The notes: generated by a model from the letters alone, not told the origin. DNA of 40,960 bases from Desulfobacteraceae bacterium (GCA_011389745.1 JAABTQ010000030.1:1-40960); one strand, 5' to 3'; positions 18,684 to 27,765 are shown, counted from the first letter of the stretch. Made by a program: numbers and translations.

Positions 18684-20750
18684 TCAAGTTACTTTCGGTA
18701 AAACCTGCAAAACACGCATCATCTCGTGGTCTTCGTGGGAGAGAATATGGCAGTGCCAGACATACCGTCCCTCTTTATCGAACGTAGCCTTGATTCTGGT
18801 CCTTTGTCCTGGCAAAGCGGTTACAACATCCTTTGGAGAGTTCTCGACATATCCGTCGCTTGGCCCAAGATTCACCCCATTGCCAACTGTTATATTCGAA
18901 ATCGCCGCTACGGTACCATATTGGCCATTGTGCTGCAAAACCATTTGGGGGTTGGCCTCGTCCTCATCGAAGCTTATCTCGTGACGTCCCAATATCTGGA
19001 ATTTCACCAAATGAAGATGAACGGGATGCGCGTCTCCAGTAAAATTGTATATTTCCCATTCCTCGGTGGTATGGACAGTCGTTTTTTCAGTGGTTTCTTG
19101 AAACCATGCGTAGGCTGTCGCCGTGCTGAGATCGTCTGCAACTGTTCCTAGCAGCGGCTGGAGGCGACCGAATTCGTCTCTGCCCTCGAAGAGTGCCACC
19201 CGGCGAACTTTGTCAACATCCTTTTTATTGCCGGAGTATTGATCGATCTTAGCCGGGTCGAAGTCATCGGTGACGTCCGAAAGTTCTCCAAAAGCAAGAT
19301 TAACGTCGAAAGCCATCACCATGTTGGTGAATTTAAATATCTGTTCCCCCGGTATATCCCCGCCGAAGGGTACGTCGCCGCCGATGTTTTCCATTATGAC
19401 CCTTTCTCCACTAAGACCATCAAAGTTGAAAACGATATCGTAACGGCTGCCCGGTTCTACAACTAGTTGATCAACAAAATGAGCTTCGGATGCCAATCCC
19501 TGATCACTCCCGATAACGTAAAACTTTATTGGAGTACCTGCCTCTAAAAGGATAGTTGCTCCCATCGTTACCGAACGGAAACGGATTACTAAAAATCGTG
19601 AGTCACAGCCATTCAGCAGTCGCATTCGGTAGTGGCGCGGCTCCACATTTTCTTTTGGCCAAATCTTTCCGTTAACTACCATATAATCACCGAAGAACTC
19701 GGCCAATACCGAGGGTTGAGGCACTTCATAATCGGCAAGTCCCTCATCTGTGATAAAATCCGCCCAAGCCGGATCACCTGGAAATGCCGGATAGAAAAGA
19801 GCGCCTTTGTCGGTGAACATGCGGTCCTGAATGGCGTACGCCAACTCGTAGGGAAACGCCGGCAGGCCGAGAGGGTTGTCCGGCATGCCCGTATCATCCA
19901 AGTCGCGGACAAAATAGAACCCGGCGAGCCCCGCGTAGACGTTTAACCTGGTAATGCCGAGTGCGTGGTCGTGATACCAGAGATTTCCGGCCTGCACTGC
20001 ATTATTGTACCGAAAAACATTGGTAAAGCCTCCGGGCACGGAGTCCCATTGCGGACCGATGACCTTGTTGTTGGGGCTGTAAAAGAATTCAGGGTTTCCG
20101 TCGAACTGAAAGTCGGAATTGCCTCCATGGAGATGGGTGATGATCGGCACTCCGTCCTTCTCGAGCGAGAACTGACGGTAGTCGACGCCGTTGGCCGAAC
20201 TGTCGCCGTGCAGCGAATAGCACCAATGCAGGTTGGTATCGAGGGGGAGCAGGTGCGACTTGTCCCGAATCTTGTTGTCCCACTGGATTACGGTTTCTTT
20301 CGCGGCTTCCGGGTTCCCCAATGAACTCATTACCTGAACTGTCTGCCCGGGCCATGAAACTGTGTTTTGCCCGTAGCCCCAAAGGTTTGTCTTTAACTTT
20401 TTGCCGGTGGCAGGATCAATCAGCCCCGTCTCCTGCTTGGTCTTGCTTGCCTTAATCTTGAAGTTCGGCCTTGGGGATGGCGTGCCGCCGAAATCTTTAT
20501 ACAGGAAGCCCGGATCAAGTGCGTTCGGCGCCAGCTCCACGAACTTTGGCTGCAATGACGGATCGGATAATCCAAAATTGCTGCAACCCAATATTTCGCA
20601 TGCCTGTCCCCAGTTATTTGCAAACGCCTTCGCCGGTAAAAATCTCAACGGCAACATCATTCCCGCGCCGGCGTAGATCCCGGCTTTTAAAACCTGTCGC
20701 CGAGTCATTTTCAAGCGATTTTCCAGTGAATTCGATTTTTCTTTTTTCAT
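18684..20750 (-). CDS. Tat-exported multicopper oxidase (CotA/bilirubin oxidase type)
   Basis: 688 residues, ATG after AGGGGG. A twin-arginine signal is visible (MTRRQVLKAGIYAG, residues 15-28, then a hydrophobic stretch ending AKAFA). Copper motifs are complete: THLHGG (about 205), WYHDHALG (about 257), HPVHLHLVKF (about 585) and HCHILSHEDHEMM (about 665), the last with the T1 Cys and an axial Met. This is the three-cupredoxin CotA/bilirubin oxidase pattern; such enzymes oxidise phenols, metals or pigments with O2. An O2-using periplasmic enzyme is odd in a presumed strict anaerobe, and might serve O2 removal or metal oxidation. It sits in the accessory island between pseudogenes, so acquisition by transfer is likely. 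The physiological substrate cannot be told. Confidence 0.93.
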   Translation of the reverse strand: MKKEKSNSLENRLKMTRRQVLKAGIYAGAGMMLPLRFLPAKAFANNWGQACEILGCSNFGLSDPSLQPKFVELAPNALDPGFLYKDFGGTPSPRPNFKIKASKTKQETGLIDPATGKKLKTNLWGYGQNTVSWPGQTVQVMSSLGNPEAAKETVIQWDNKIRDKSHLLPLDTNLHWCYSLHGDSSANGVDYRQFSLEKDGVPIITHLHGGNSDFQFDGNPEFFYSPNNKVIGPQWDSVPGGFTNVFRYNNAVQAGNLWYHDHALGITRLNVYAGLAGFYFVRDLDDTGMPDNPLGLPAFPYELAYAIQDRMFTDKGALFYPAFPGDPAWADFITDEGLADYEVPQPSVLAEFFGDYMVVNGKIWPKENVEPRHYRMRLLNGCDSRFLVIRFRSVTMGATILLEAGTPIKFYVIGSDQGLASEAHFVDQLVVEPGSRYDIVFNFDGLSGERVIMENIGGDVPFGGDIPGEQIFKFTNMVMAFDVNLAFGELSDVTDDFDPAKIDQYSGNKKDVDKVRRVALFEGRDEFGRLQPLLGTVADDLSTATAYAWFQETTEKTTVHTTEEWEIYNFTGDAHPVHLHLVKFQILGRHEISFDEDEANPQMVLQHNGQYGTVAAISNITVGNGVNLGPSDGYVENSPKDVVTALPGQRTRIKATFDKEGRYVWHCHILSHEDHEMMRVLQVLPKVT

Positions 20751-21594
20751 AATGGCCCCCTTGTGTTGACTATTGCTTTCAAATAGGCCTTCTATAAATA
20801 TTATAGAAAACCAGTGAAGATTGCAGAGATAATCTACAAGGCCAGATACTACAAAAACGTAGGTTACTCGACTGTATTATTGAGGTTAAAGTAAAAAACA
20901 GAGGCCAGAAACTCTCTTATGAAAAAAAGAATAGCTTATATTTTATACAGAAGTAAAGAAACACAAGATTATTACTTCTAATGCCGTCTATTTACAGAAC
21001 GCGAATATCAACTCTTAGAGCCTTTTTCCAAACAGTTTTGGCCATACCCTGGTGCATTCGTCGGGCAACCTTTGCCCAAATCCATCTACTAAAAAAAAGT
21101 TACGGAGTTGCTAATCTTTCCGCGAAACGACAACGGAAAACGGAAATTACCTTGTATCTTAAAATGTTTGCTTTTTGCATTTATGGAACTGAATACTTGC
21201 TTATACACCGATTTATTGGAAACGCCAATCATTTTTTTTTCAATGTCAAAATGATCTTAAGATGCGTTGCCGCATATCGCATCATAATTATATCCGGGGG
21301 ATCGGCTGACTTCAGGATCATTATCCAAAACGGAAATATTCCCGACTCAAAAATGTCAAAGATACCTTTTTGATTCGAAACTTGAATTATCTGCACATTT
21401 AGTACATAACTATGGGAAAAAAATTAAAAACACTTTATAAATGGAAAACTTTATGACAACTCCCAATTCCTTAAAATGTACAGGTAGTGGTCCGGTTTAT
21501 TAGGGGCACATAGATGGGGCATGGGGTCGCCCTTTATCACGTCCGCATCCCCCGTCACACAGTATATTTATAGCTGATTATTTCCCATCGGATG

Positions 21595-21840
21595 TCCATT
21601 GACGGCACAAGCCCGCTGAAAAAAGCCCGGGTGCTCAGACAATTTGTTGAAAATGAAGGCAGCGCCCTGAAGTTCGGGATAGAAAAGTGAACCGCTCTCA
21701 ACTTTCTCATCCAGCGGGGTTTCTACAACATCAATATCGTTCCGGCGCCGTCTTTGAAACAGGCTTATTTCAGAGGAGAAAGTATAAAAAGGCTAGTTTT
21801 ATCCATGTCTAATTTTGTCAAAGCCTCTGTCGCTCCTTAA
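21595..21840 (+). pseudogene. Possible C-terminal fragment of a class I SAM methyltransferase (leucine carboxyl methyltransferase-like)
   Basis: One frame reads SIDGTSPLKKARVLRQF, then GSALKFGIEK, a TGA, and FLIQRGFYNINIV, SLKQAYFRG and NFVKASVAP to a TAA. The pattern of a 'RGF' segment followed by 'AYFRG...FVKA' resembles the end of LCMT-family methyltransferases. There is no start, no SAM-binding region and an internal stop, so it is a relic if real. The assignment is from memory of the family and is weak. Confidence 0.35.
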
Positions 21841-22011
21841 CCTGGCTTGTTTATGCTGGAAACGCCCTTATACGGTATTTTCAGCCTGATCAGATAGTTG
21901 AGGAAAACATGATTGTTGGAAATACAAAAATTTTTATTTCCGACAATCATCAAATGTTACAGGCCAGAGTCGGAGCATATATCATATTTCAAATAATTTT
22001 TCATACTTCTC

Positions 22012-22040
22012 TTGACAAAAAGCATTTTCCTAACTTATGC
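22012..22040 (+). promoter_or_regulatory. Possible sigma-70 promoter upstream of the GGDEF-EAL gene
   Basis: TTGACA (22012-22017), 17-nt spacer, TTATGC (22035-22040). The -35 is perfect but the -10 is poor. It lies about 240 bp before the start. Confidence 0.3.
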
Positions 22041-22277
22041 GTATTGGAAATGTTATACTCGGTTTCTTCAACTTTTTTTTTCTTTAGAATCAGGATGATG
22101 TGGCCATTTGCCGCGTACCGAAAAAAATGTATCCGGAACAAATGGCAAATTAACGCATTTTAAAAATACTGAGGTTATTTGTAAATACCCGGCACTGACT
22201 TAAGAATACGTAACAAAAGGATAGCCCCACGTAAAATCTGTTTAAGGCTACGGGAGAAAATTTACAGGAATAAAAAA

Positions 22278-24398
22278 ATGGCGAATTCTAAAATATCCGA
22301 AGAGGAGGCGAACCAATACGCAGAGAGTATCATCGACACCATCAATGAACCCTTAATCGTTATGAATCATGATTTAAGGGTGATTTCCGCCAGTCGTTCC
22401 TTTTATGTCGACTTTAAGATAAGGCCTGAAGAGACTTTGGGCCGGCTTATCTATGACCTTGGCAACAAACAGTGGGATATCCCAAAACTGCGGCAACTGC
22501 TCGAAAACCTCCTTCCCCGAAAAACAATTCTTGATGACTACGAAATTGAACACGAATTTGCCGACATCGGCAAGCGCACCATGCTTTTCAATGCCCGGGA
22601 AATTCAAAGAAAGACTGAAAAAGAGCGGCTTATCCTCCTTGCCATAGAAGACATCACCGAGCGCAAGCAGATGGAAGAAAAGTTGCGATTAAGCGAACAT
22701 CGGTTCAGAAGCATCTTTGACGAAGGACCTTTCGGAATGGGTTTAGTGAAACCGGACTCTACTTTTATCGCGGTGAATAAGGTGTTGTGTAATTTATTGG
22801 GATATACCGAACAGGAACTTGTTGGTAAACGCATTGCTGACATAACCCATGAGGAAGACAATGAAAAGAGCAGGGAATTTTTACGACAATTGTTTACAGG
22901 CAGCACCCCTGTGGTTCGGTTTAAAAAGCGGTATGTCGGAAAAAATGGCGAAATTCTCTGGGTTAGTATCACCTTTTCTGCCATCCATGATAAAGAGGAC
23001 AACATACCTTACGGCCAGATTATCATTGAAAGCCTCACGGAAAGCAGGAAAGCGGCGGAAAAGATTCACCTGATGGCTTATTATGACAGCCTGACAGGAT
23101 TAGCAAACCTTACATTTCATAAAGAGCTTATAAAAAAAACAATTGCACATGCCCGCCGTTATAATAAAACAGCAGCCAATATTTATATTGGATTGGACCG
23201 TTTTCAACGGATTAACGACACACTCGGATACAGTATCGGAGATTTGCTGCTGAAGACCGTTGCTGACAGGCTTACCAGCTTTTTACGAAAAAGCGACTTC
23301 ATTGCCAGATCAGTTGAAGGTGAAATAAAAAATGTCATATCCCGGCCGGGCGGAGATGAATTTATAATATGGACCCATGATCTGCACCATGCTCAGGACG
23401 CCGCAAGAGTAGCCGGCCGATTACTTAAGGAAATATCCGCACCGTATAATCTGGACGGCCGCGAGGTTTTTATAACGGCCAGTATGGGTATTGCCTTGTA
23501 TCCTGATGACGGAACGGATGCTGACGAGCTCCTGTTAAACGCCGAAAGGGCAATGAGACACGCGAAGAGCAAAGGGATAAACAACTTTTACTTTTACTCA
23601 AAATCCATGCATTCCGCTGTCCTGGAATTTTTGACGCTGGAAAACGACCTGCACAGAGCACTTGAGCGAAAAGAGCTTGTACTCTACTATCAACCGAAGG
23701 TAGATGCGGCAACGAAAATGATCACAGGGATGGAAGCGCTGATACGCTGGAATCATCCCGGCAAGGGCTTGATTCCACCCATGCAGTTTATCCCCATAGC
23801 CGAAAAAAGCGGTCTCATCCTGCCCATCGGAGAGTTTGTCATACGCACCGTGTGCAGGCAAATCAAAACATGGCAGGAGGCCGGTTACAAGCAGATCAAT
23901 GTTGCCCTGAACGTGTCGAACCACCAGTTTGAGAAAAATGATCTGGCAGGCATAATAAAGGCGGCCTTGCAGGATACGATGATTTATCCGAACTGCCTGG
24001 GATTGGAAATAACAGAAAGCGCCATTATGGGCAACACTAAAAGAGAACTTCAGATTTTGACTGAACTAAGCGCCCTGGGCATAGAGCTTGCAATTGATGA
24101 TTTCGGTATGGGATATTCATCCTTGAGCTATTTGAAACAGCTGCCGCTGGATTTTTTGAAGATCGATAAGTCCTTTATCGATGGTGTAGCGTCCGACAGT
24201 AGAGATCAAGCTATTGTCAGGGCAACAATTGTTATGGCGCACGGCCTAAATATGAAAACCATTGCAGAAGGCGTGGAAACAGAGGAGCAGTTATCCTTTT
24301 TGCAGGAGCATGGATGCGACGAAATCCAGGGCTACTTGTTTAGCCGGCCTTTGCCGGCAGATCAAATCCAGGGTATTTTTGCGAAAGATTATCTATGA
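22278..24398 (+). CDS. PAS-PAS-GGDEF-EAL cyclic-di-GMP protein
   Basis: 706 residues, soluble. Two PAS domains (about 10-125 and 135-260) precede a GGDEF domain (about 265-435) with an intact GGDEF motif (PGGDEFIIW). The usual 'ARLGGDEF' approach is stretched by about a dozen residues (IARSVEGEIKNVISRPGGDEF region), and no RxxD inhibitory site is evident. The EAL domain (about 445-700) has EALIRWNHPG, NVSNHQF, EITESAIM, DDFGMGYSSLSYL, LKIDKSFI and TIAEGVET, so the phosphodiesterase site is complete. It may both make and degrade c-di-GMP, or use a GTP-binding GGDEF to control the EAL. The ATG follows CAGGA. No target gene is adjacent. Confidence 0.93.
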   Translation: MANSKISEEEANQYAESIIDTINEPLIVMNHDLRVISASRSFYVDFKIRPEETLGRLIYDLGNKQWDIPKLRQLLENLLPRKTILDDYEIEHEFADIGKRTMLFNAREIQRKTEKERLILLAIEDITERKQMEEKLRLSEHRFRSIFDEGPFGMGLVKPDSTFIAVNKVLCNLLGYTEQELVGKRIADITHEEDNEKSREFLRQLFTGSTPVVRFKKRYVGKNGEILWVSITFSAIHDKEDNIPYGQIIIESLTESRKAAEKIHLMAYYDSLTGLANLTFHKELIKKTIAHARRYNKTAANIYIGLDRFQRINDTLGYSIGDLLLKTVADRLTSFLRKSDFIARSVEGEIKNVISRPGGDEFIIWTHDLHHAQDAARVAGRLLKEISAPYNLDGREVFITASMGIALYPDDGTDADELLLNAERAMRHAKSKGINNFYFYSKSMHSAVLEFLTLENDLHRALERKELVLYYQPKVDAATKMITGMEALIRWNHPGKGLIPPMQFIPIAEKSGLILPIGEFVIRTVCRQIKTWQEAGYKQINVALNVSNHQFEKNDLAGIIKAALQDTMIYPNCLGLEITESAIMGNTKRELQILTELSALGIELAIDDFGMGYSSLSYLKQLPLDFLKIDKSFIDGVASDSRDQAIVRATIVMAHGLNMKTIAEGVETEEQLSFLQEHGCDEIQGYLFSRPLPADQIQGIFAKDYL

Positions 24399-24497
24399 CC
24401 GACTCGAAAAAAAGTTCAGGATCAAAGCGCGTAAAAATCCACTTGAGACACGAACTGCAGAGTTGTTTAATCAAAGTATTTTAATATTTACAAGGTA

Positions 24498-25076
24498 ATG
24501 AAAATGGTAACACTATCAGAATATCACGCATTAATTGAACAGGCGCCAATACTGATATGGAGAGCCAATACAGATGCCCTCTGTGATTATTTTAATGATC
24601 GCTGGCTCGCATTCAGAGGCCGTACGATGGAGCAAGAGTACGGTAATGGTTGGGCCGAAGGTGTGCATCCTGAAGACTTTGATCGTTGCCTGAAAATTTT
24701 TCTTGATAGTTTTAATAAGCGAGAGGTGTTCGAGATGGAGTACCGCCTCATGCGACATGATGCAGTCTATCGATGGATATTTGATAGAGGCGTGCCATAT
24801 CAAGAAGATAAAGGAGGATTTGCAGGTTATATCGGCAGTTGTATTGATGTGACTCAAAGAGTCGAAGCTCAGGAAGCCTTAAAATTTAAACTAGAAGAAG
24901 AACTCCGTGTACTCAAAGGAATTATCCCGATTTGTATGCATTGCAAAGGAATCAGGGACGACAAAGGCTATTGGAACCAACTTGAAAAATACATTTCGGA
25001 ACATTCAGAGGTCCAATTTAGCCACGGCATTTGCGACAAATGTTTAAAAAAATATCACCCAGAATTTGCAGATTAA
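24498..25076 (+). CDS. PAS-domain protein with conserved C-terminal Cys-pair domain
   Basis: 192 residues. The first 130 are one PAS/PAC domain (LIEQAPILIWRANTDALCDYFN, FAGYIGSCIDVTQR). After a short helical linker comes a C-terminal module: IIPICMHCKGIRDDKGYWNQ, then a 'SEVQFSHGICDKCLKKYHPE' end. This is a motif I recognise from many deltaproteobacterial PAS and receiver proteins, with two CxxC pairs suited to a metal. There is no catalytic output domain, so it may be a redox or ligand switch acting through protein contact. It ends 14 bp before an attC-like site, so it may itself be a cassette gene, though no attC-like site was found in front of it. Met codons at 24498 and 24504 are both possible starts. 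Confidence 0.8.
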   Translation: MKMVTLSEYHALIEQAPILIWRANTDALCDYFNDRWLAFRGRTMEQEYGNGWAEGVHPEDFDRCLKIFLDSFNKREVFEMEYRLMRHDAVYRWIFDRGVPYQEDKGGFAGYIGSCIDVTQRVEAQEALKFKLEEELRVLKGIIPICMHCKGIRDDKGYWNQLEKYISEHSEVQFSHGICDKCLKKYHPEFAD

Positions 25077-25090
25077 AATTCAAGACGTTC

Positions 25091-25150
25091 GCCGAACCAT
25101 CGCTTCCAGCCGACGTTCGTACCTCGCGCGACTGAAGCGGAGCGTTATAT
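25091..25150 (+). other. attC-like integron recombination site 1
   Basis: About 60 bp of imperfect dyad. AACCATCGCTTCCAG (25095-25109) faces CTGAAGCGGAGCGTT (25132-25146), whose complement is AACGCTCCGCTTCAG. The outer AAC...GTT boxes, inner CGCTTC boxes with an unpaired base, and a GC-rich loop all fit attC layout. The 3' core is GCGTTATAT. It lies 5 bp before the next start codon, as in cassettes. Confidence 0.7.
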
Positions 25151-25154
25151 TAAT

Positions 25155-25727
25155 ATGGATAATCATGGCCCAAATGTAATCGAACACTTAGATGACACTC
25201 TTGGTATACAAGAGAATCAATCTATTTGGTCATACAAGGAAAAAGGTTTTTGGATTCTAAAATACGATAATCAACCACAAAAATATTCATCCTCCTATAT
25301 CACTGTAGGCTTAGGAAGACATCTTTTAACTCAAACTTCTGGCAAGAAAATAAGACAAGAATTGATGTTTACCTTTTGGGAAGAATATGCTGAAAACAAA
25401 CCAGAAGATAAATTAGCCTCACTATCATTAGATTTTTTAGATCGCCATATTCCCATTCCTAATCATCAGGTAATTCCGTGGAAGGGAGGTGTTTTTGAAA
25501 AATTTGCTTTCAGTGCAGTTTATTGTACAAATGCAAGGCATATGCCTGAAAATTTTGAGTTAATAGAAGATGAACCAAATTTAATTTTTGCATGGCTCAT
25601 CCCTATCTATCCGGAAGAGCAAGCATTCTGCATGAAATACGGTTGGTCAAATTTTGAGAATCACATAAATACACAAAAGCCTGATTTTTTTAGTCTTACG
25701 AGAGAAAGAATAAAATTAATAATATAA
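25155..25727 (+). CDS. SUFU (suppressor of fused)-like domain protein in an integron cassette
   Basis: 190 residues, AT-rich relative to neighbours. Segments SSSYITVGLGRHLL, IRQELMF, FAWLIPIYPEEQAFCMKYG and FFSLTRERI follow the pattern of bacterial SUFU-family proteins. Those are often found in cassettes or as immunity-type proteins linked to polymorphic toxins; no toxin is visible here. The ATG is 5 bp after an attC-like site, and the TAA overlaps the first box of a second one, so the gene fills a cassette (25145-25838) exactly. No ribosome site or promoter of its own is visible. The SUFU call is moderately sure; biological role unknown. Confidence 0.7.
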   Translation: MDNHGPNVIEHLDDTLGIQENQSIWSYKEKGFWILKYDNQPQKYSSSYITVGLGRHLLTQTSGKKIRQELMFTFWEEYAENKPEDKLASLSLDFLDRHIPIPNHQVIPWKGGVFEKFAFSAVYCTNARHMPENFELIEDEPNLIFAWLIPIYPEEQAFCMKYGWSNFENHINTQKPDFFSLTRERIKLII

Positions 25728-25843
25728 CAACAGCATGCACTCGGACCCGGAAAGCTCGCGATTTCAAAGATTTAGGCGAACAGCGGCTTTCGCCTTGGTC
25801 AAGTGGTGGACGGCTTTCCGGGCCGGTGATGCTGGGCGTTCAC
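25722..25843 (+). other. attC-like integron recombination site 2
   Basis: About 120-bp imperfect palindrome. AACAACAGCATGCACTCGG then CCCGGAAAGC (25726-25755) pairs with GCTTTCCGGGCCGGTGATG then CTGGGCGTT (25813-25840). Outer AAC...GCGTT boxes and inner unpaired bases match attC organisation; the long version resembles super-integron sites. It ends the SUFU-like cassette. Confidence 0.72.
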
Positions 25844-26459
25844 AATAATTATCCGAAACCTGAATAATCAAGGCTCAAATTTCTAAAGGATACCGAAACG
25901 ATTCGTGACTTGAATTTATATAAAAATTCGGGCACCGCATCTTCTCAGGCAGAACAAATCATAGCAGGATGGCCTCCAAATAAACCAGGTAATCGATGAA
26001 AATAGCAGGCTCATTATCAATGCGGGGGCCCTGGTCTCGGAGCCTTATCAATGACCTGCTTCTCGTTTGAGAAACTTTTTAAGGCGCAAACCAAGCCGAA
26101 TTTCAAAAATTCCCACAAAGAGAGAAGCCCCCTTAATTTTGTACTCAAGGGGGCTCAAATTAAAGGACCTTATGTACGGAGTTTCACCGTATCGGAACGT
26201 TAATTATTTTTTCGGCAGATCCATCGAAAAAGTTTAGAAAAATATTCCGGTTCCAAATGGATTTTTGAAACCCACCTTGTCTACGTTCTGAAAACTTTGG
26301 AAATGAAGAGTTTTAGGCTGAATCAAGAACAGCTATTTCGAGCGCTGGTATCGTAATGACAACCGAAAAATGACCCCGGAAATATGCCTGAAATAAATAC
26401 ACAATAGAATGAAAACTATCCTGTGATCGTGATACAAGTATTTTTTAATCAACTTTACT
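25844..26459. other. Gene-free spacer with one hairpin
   Basis: No gene recognised in about 600 bp. The only structure I see is a 9-bp perfect stem AGCCCCCTT/AAGGGGGCT around 26127-26157, without a T-run. Confidence 0.6.
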
Positions 26460-26969
26460 TTGGAGGTATTCGAAGACAGCCTGAGTGCTGATCTGGAAAA
26501 AAGAGAAGTCCCTATCATTTACAAGAAAGAAACTCCGAACAAAAAGTCTGCCATCGAAACAGGAAAAAATCTTCTGAAAGTGTTTTACGAAAATATTGAC
26601 ATGACAGGTTTTGAGATCGTCGCCATCGAATTACCTCTGATGGCAAGACTTTATACCGATGAAAAACAGCCCACCGAGCTGATCCTCACAGGCATCATAG
26701 ACCTTTTATTAAAGGACGCTAAAGGACCATTACAGGAAATCGTCGCCCAACTCGCAGGCCAGTGCCTGTGTTTAATGGTAGGAAAAAGCGGAGATAAATT
26801 TCTGGGAACTTCCTACCGCTACATTGAAAAATATGCCGGTCAAATCAAAATGACCCCACACAAAGCCTGTATTAAAGTGATCAGCGATACGGAAAAAGTT
26901 CTCCAGCTCATTTTGGGTGTTTCTGAAACAAATGTGAATGCTGAAACCAGCGAGATGGCTACTGTCTGA
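26460..26969 (+). pseudogene. Decayed PD-(D/E)XK (RecB/Cas4-like) nuclease fragment
   Basis: The frame opens with no ATG (TTG at 26460), behind TTTGGAGG. The first 90 residues (PNKKSAIETGKNLLKVFYEN, FEIVAIELPL, LTGIIDLLLKDAKG) resemble the region around the first catalytic Asp of PDDEXK_1/RecB-type nucleases: an 'E' at the end of a strand, then 'GxIDLLLxD'. The expected DxKT strand that should follow is missing, and the remaining 80 residues are not family-like. It therefore looks like a 5'- and 3'-truncated relic joined to unrelated sequence. An intact protein of unknown function is a less likely alternative. Confidence 0.4.
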
Positions 26970-27025
26970 AAATAACAATCTGACCATAGAAGCAGTTCGT
27001 AATTTAGCCCTTTTGGCATGGTATA

Positions 27026-27169
27026 GGCCATGAGAATAGAAAAACCACCGAGATTTATCTTCATAGTATTGGTGATTTGGAAAAAGACGCCATGATAGCA
27101 TTCGAACGTGCAAGAGAAAAGTCTCACACGGATTCTCACACAGTGGGTGACAAAACGAAAGAGGGCTAA
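27026..27169 (+). pseudogene. C-terminal remnant of a tyrosine-recombinase (integrase) next to tRNA-Ala
   Basis: The frame reads GHENRKTTEIYLHSIG, then DAMIAFERAREKSHTDSHT and stops at 27169. GHENRxTTExYLH is the terminal segment of phage-type integrases with the nucleophilic Tyr. Upstream (26970-27025) similarity survives only in another frame (IEAVRNL), so the gene is broken. It points at the 3' end of tRNA-Ala 40 bp away, mirroring the remnant beside tRNA-Arg. Confidence 0.75.
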
Positions 27170-27209
27170 CCAATGCTTCAGCTAACCCTCTGATTTTATT
27201 TTAATTGTT

Positions 27210-27285
27210 TGGTGGAGCTGAGGGGGCTCGAACCCCTGGCCTCATGACTGCCAGTCATGCGCTCTCCCAGCTGAGCTACAGCCCC
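27210..27285 (-). tRNA. tRNA-Ala (GGC)
   Basis: Acceptor GGGGCTG/CAGCTCC, D-arm GCTC...GAGC, anticodon loop CTGGCAG (GGC), T-arm with GTTCGAGCC, encoded CCA. Its 3' end faces the accessory island. Confidence 0.96.
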
Positions 27286-27399
27286 AAATTTGAAATGATT
27301 TTTAACAAAACTTATGATCGATGTCAACGTTATTTTTAAATAGGCTCAAAAGAGTCGCCGGTTTATCTTCAATCCGAAAATGTTCAAATTCCTAAAATG

Positions 27400-27428
27400 T
27401 TGACAAAAACTTTTGTTGAAAATACAAT
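27400..27428 (+). promoter_or_regulatory. Sigma-70 promoter of the zinc ribbon-ppiD operon
   Basis: TTGACA (27400-27405), 17-nt spacer, TACAAT (27423-27428); near-consensus, 95 bp before the first start codon. Confidence 0.75.
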
Positions 27429-27522
27429 AATGACTTAAAATTCTGATAATTTATTAAAAAAATTTAAATGGTTAAGATAAATATTAAAAAAGCTTTCAGC
27501 CAGGTTCAGGATAGGTGATGAA

Positions 27523-27765
27523 ATGGATTATAGGAATATCAGATCTAAAGCGATTTCCGGCATGAAACAGGACTCCGCAGTTTTTAAGGAGTTCGATGCC
27601 ACTGAGCTTTATTGCCCGAAATGCAAGGAGGCAATGCCGGTCAGAAAACGCCTTTTGCTTATTTTACCTGATGGTGATAAGTATGAATATCGATGCGCAA
27701 ATTGTGCTGAATCTTTGGGAACAAAGATCGATCGGCAGCAAAAGCCCTTGGCGATTATTGCCTGA
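27523..27765 (+). CDS. Small zinc-ribbon cytoplasmic protein
   Basis: 80 residues, ATG a few bases after AGGTGA. Two Cys pairs (YCPKCKEAMP and RCANCAESLG), about 30 residues apart, form a probable zinc ribbon. It is 57 bp before the PpiD-like gene and behind the promoter at 27400. Family unknown to me; similar short proteins accompany stress or folding genes in related bacteria. Confidence 0.75.
   Translation: MDYRNIRSKAISGMKQDSAVFKEFDATELYCPKCKEAMPVRKRLLLILPDGDKYEYRCANCAESLGTKIDRQQKPLAIIA

Larger units (their letters stand above)
20751..22277. other. Gene-poor region of about 1.5 kb
   Basis: Apart from the methyltransferase remnant at 21595-21840 and a possible promoter at 22012-22040, I see only AT-rich sequence. 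Open frames at 20981-21373 and 21909-22163 lack ribosome sites and recognisable protein features. Confidence 0.6.

Noticed and set aside
20981-21373. 130-codon open frame upstream of the multicopper oxidase
   Set aside because: No ribosome site, irregular composition with many rare residues, and no recognisable domain.
21688-21690. TGA inside the methyltransferase-like remnant as a third Sec codon
   Set aside because: The frame lacks a start and the SAM-binding part, I know of no Cys expected there, and no SECIS-like hairpin is evident; decay explains it better.
22200-22277. Cyclic-di-GMP riboswitch before the GGDEF-EAL gene
   Set aside because: Some purine-rich blocks look suggestive, but the conserved GEMM core sequences are not present.
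26127-26157. AGCCCCCTT/AAGGGGGCT hairpin as an intrinsic terminator
   Set aside because: No T-run follows on either strand and no intact gene ends close by; kept only as a structural note.
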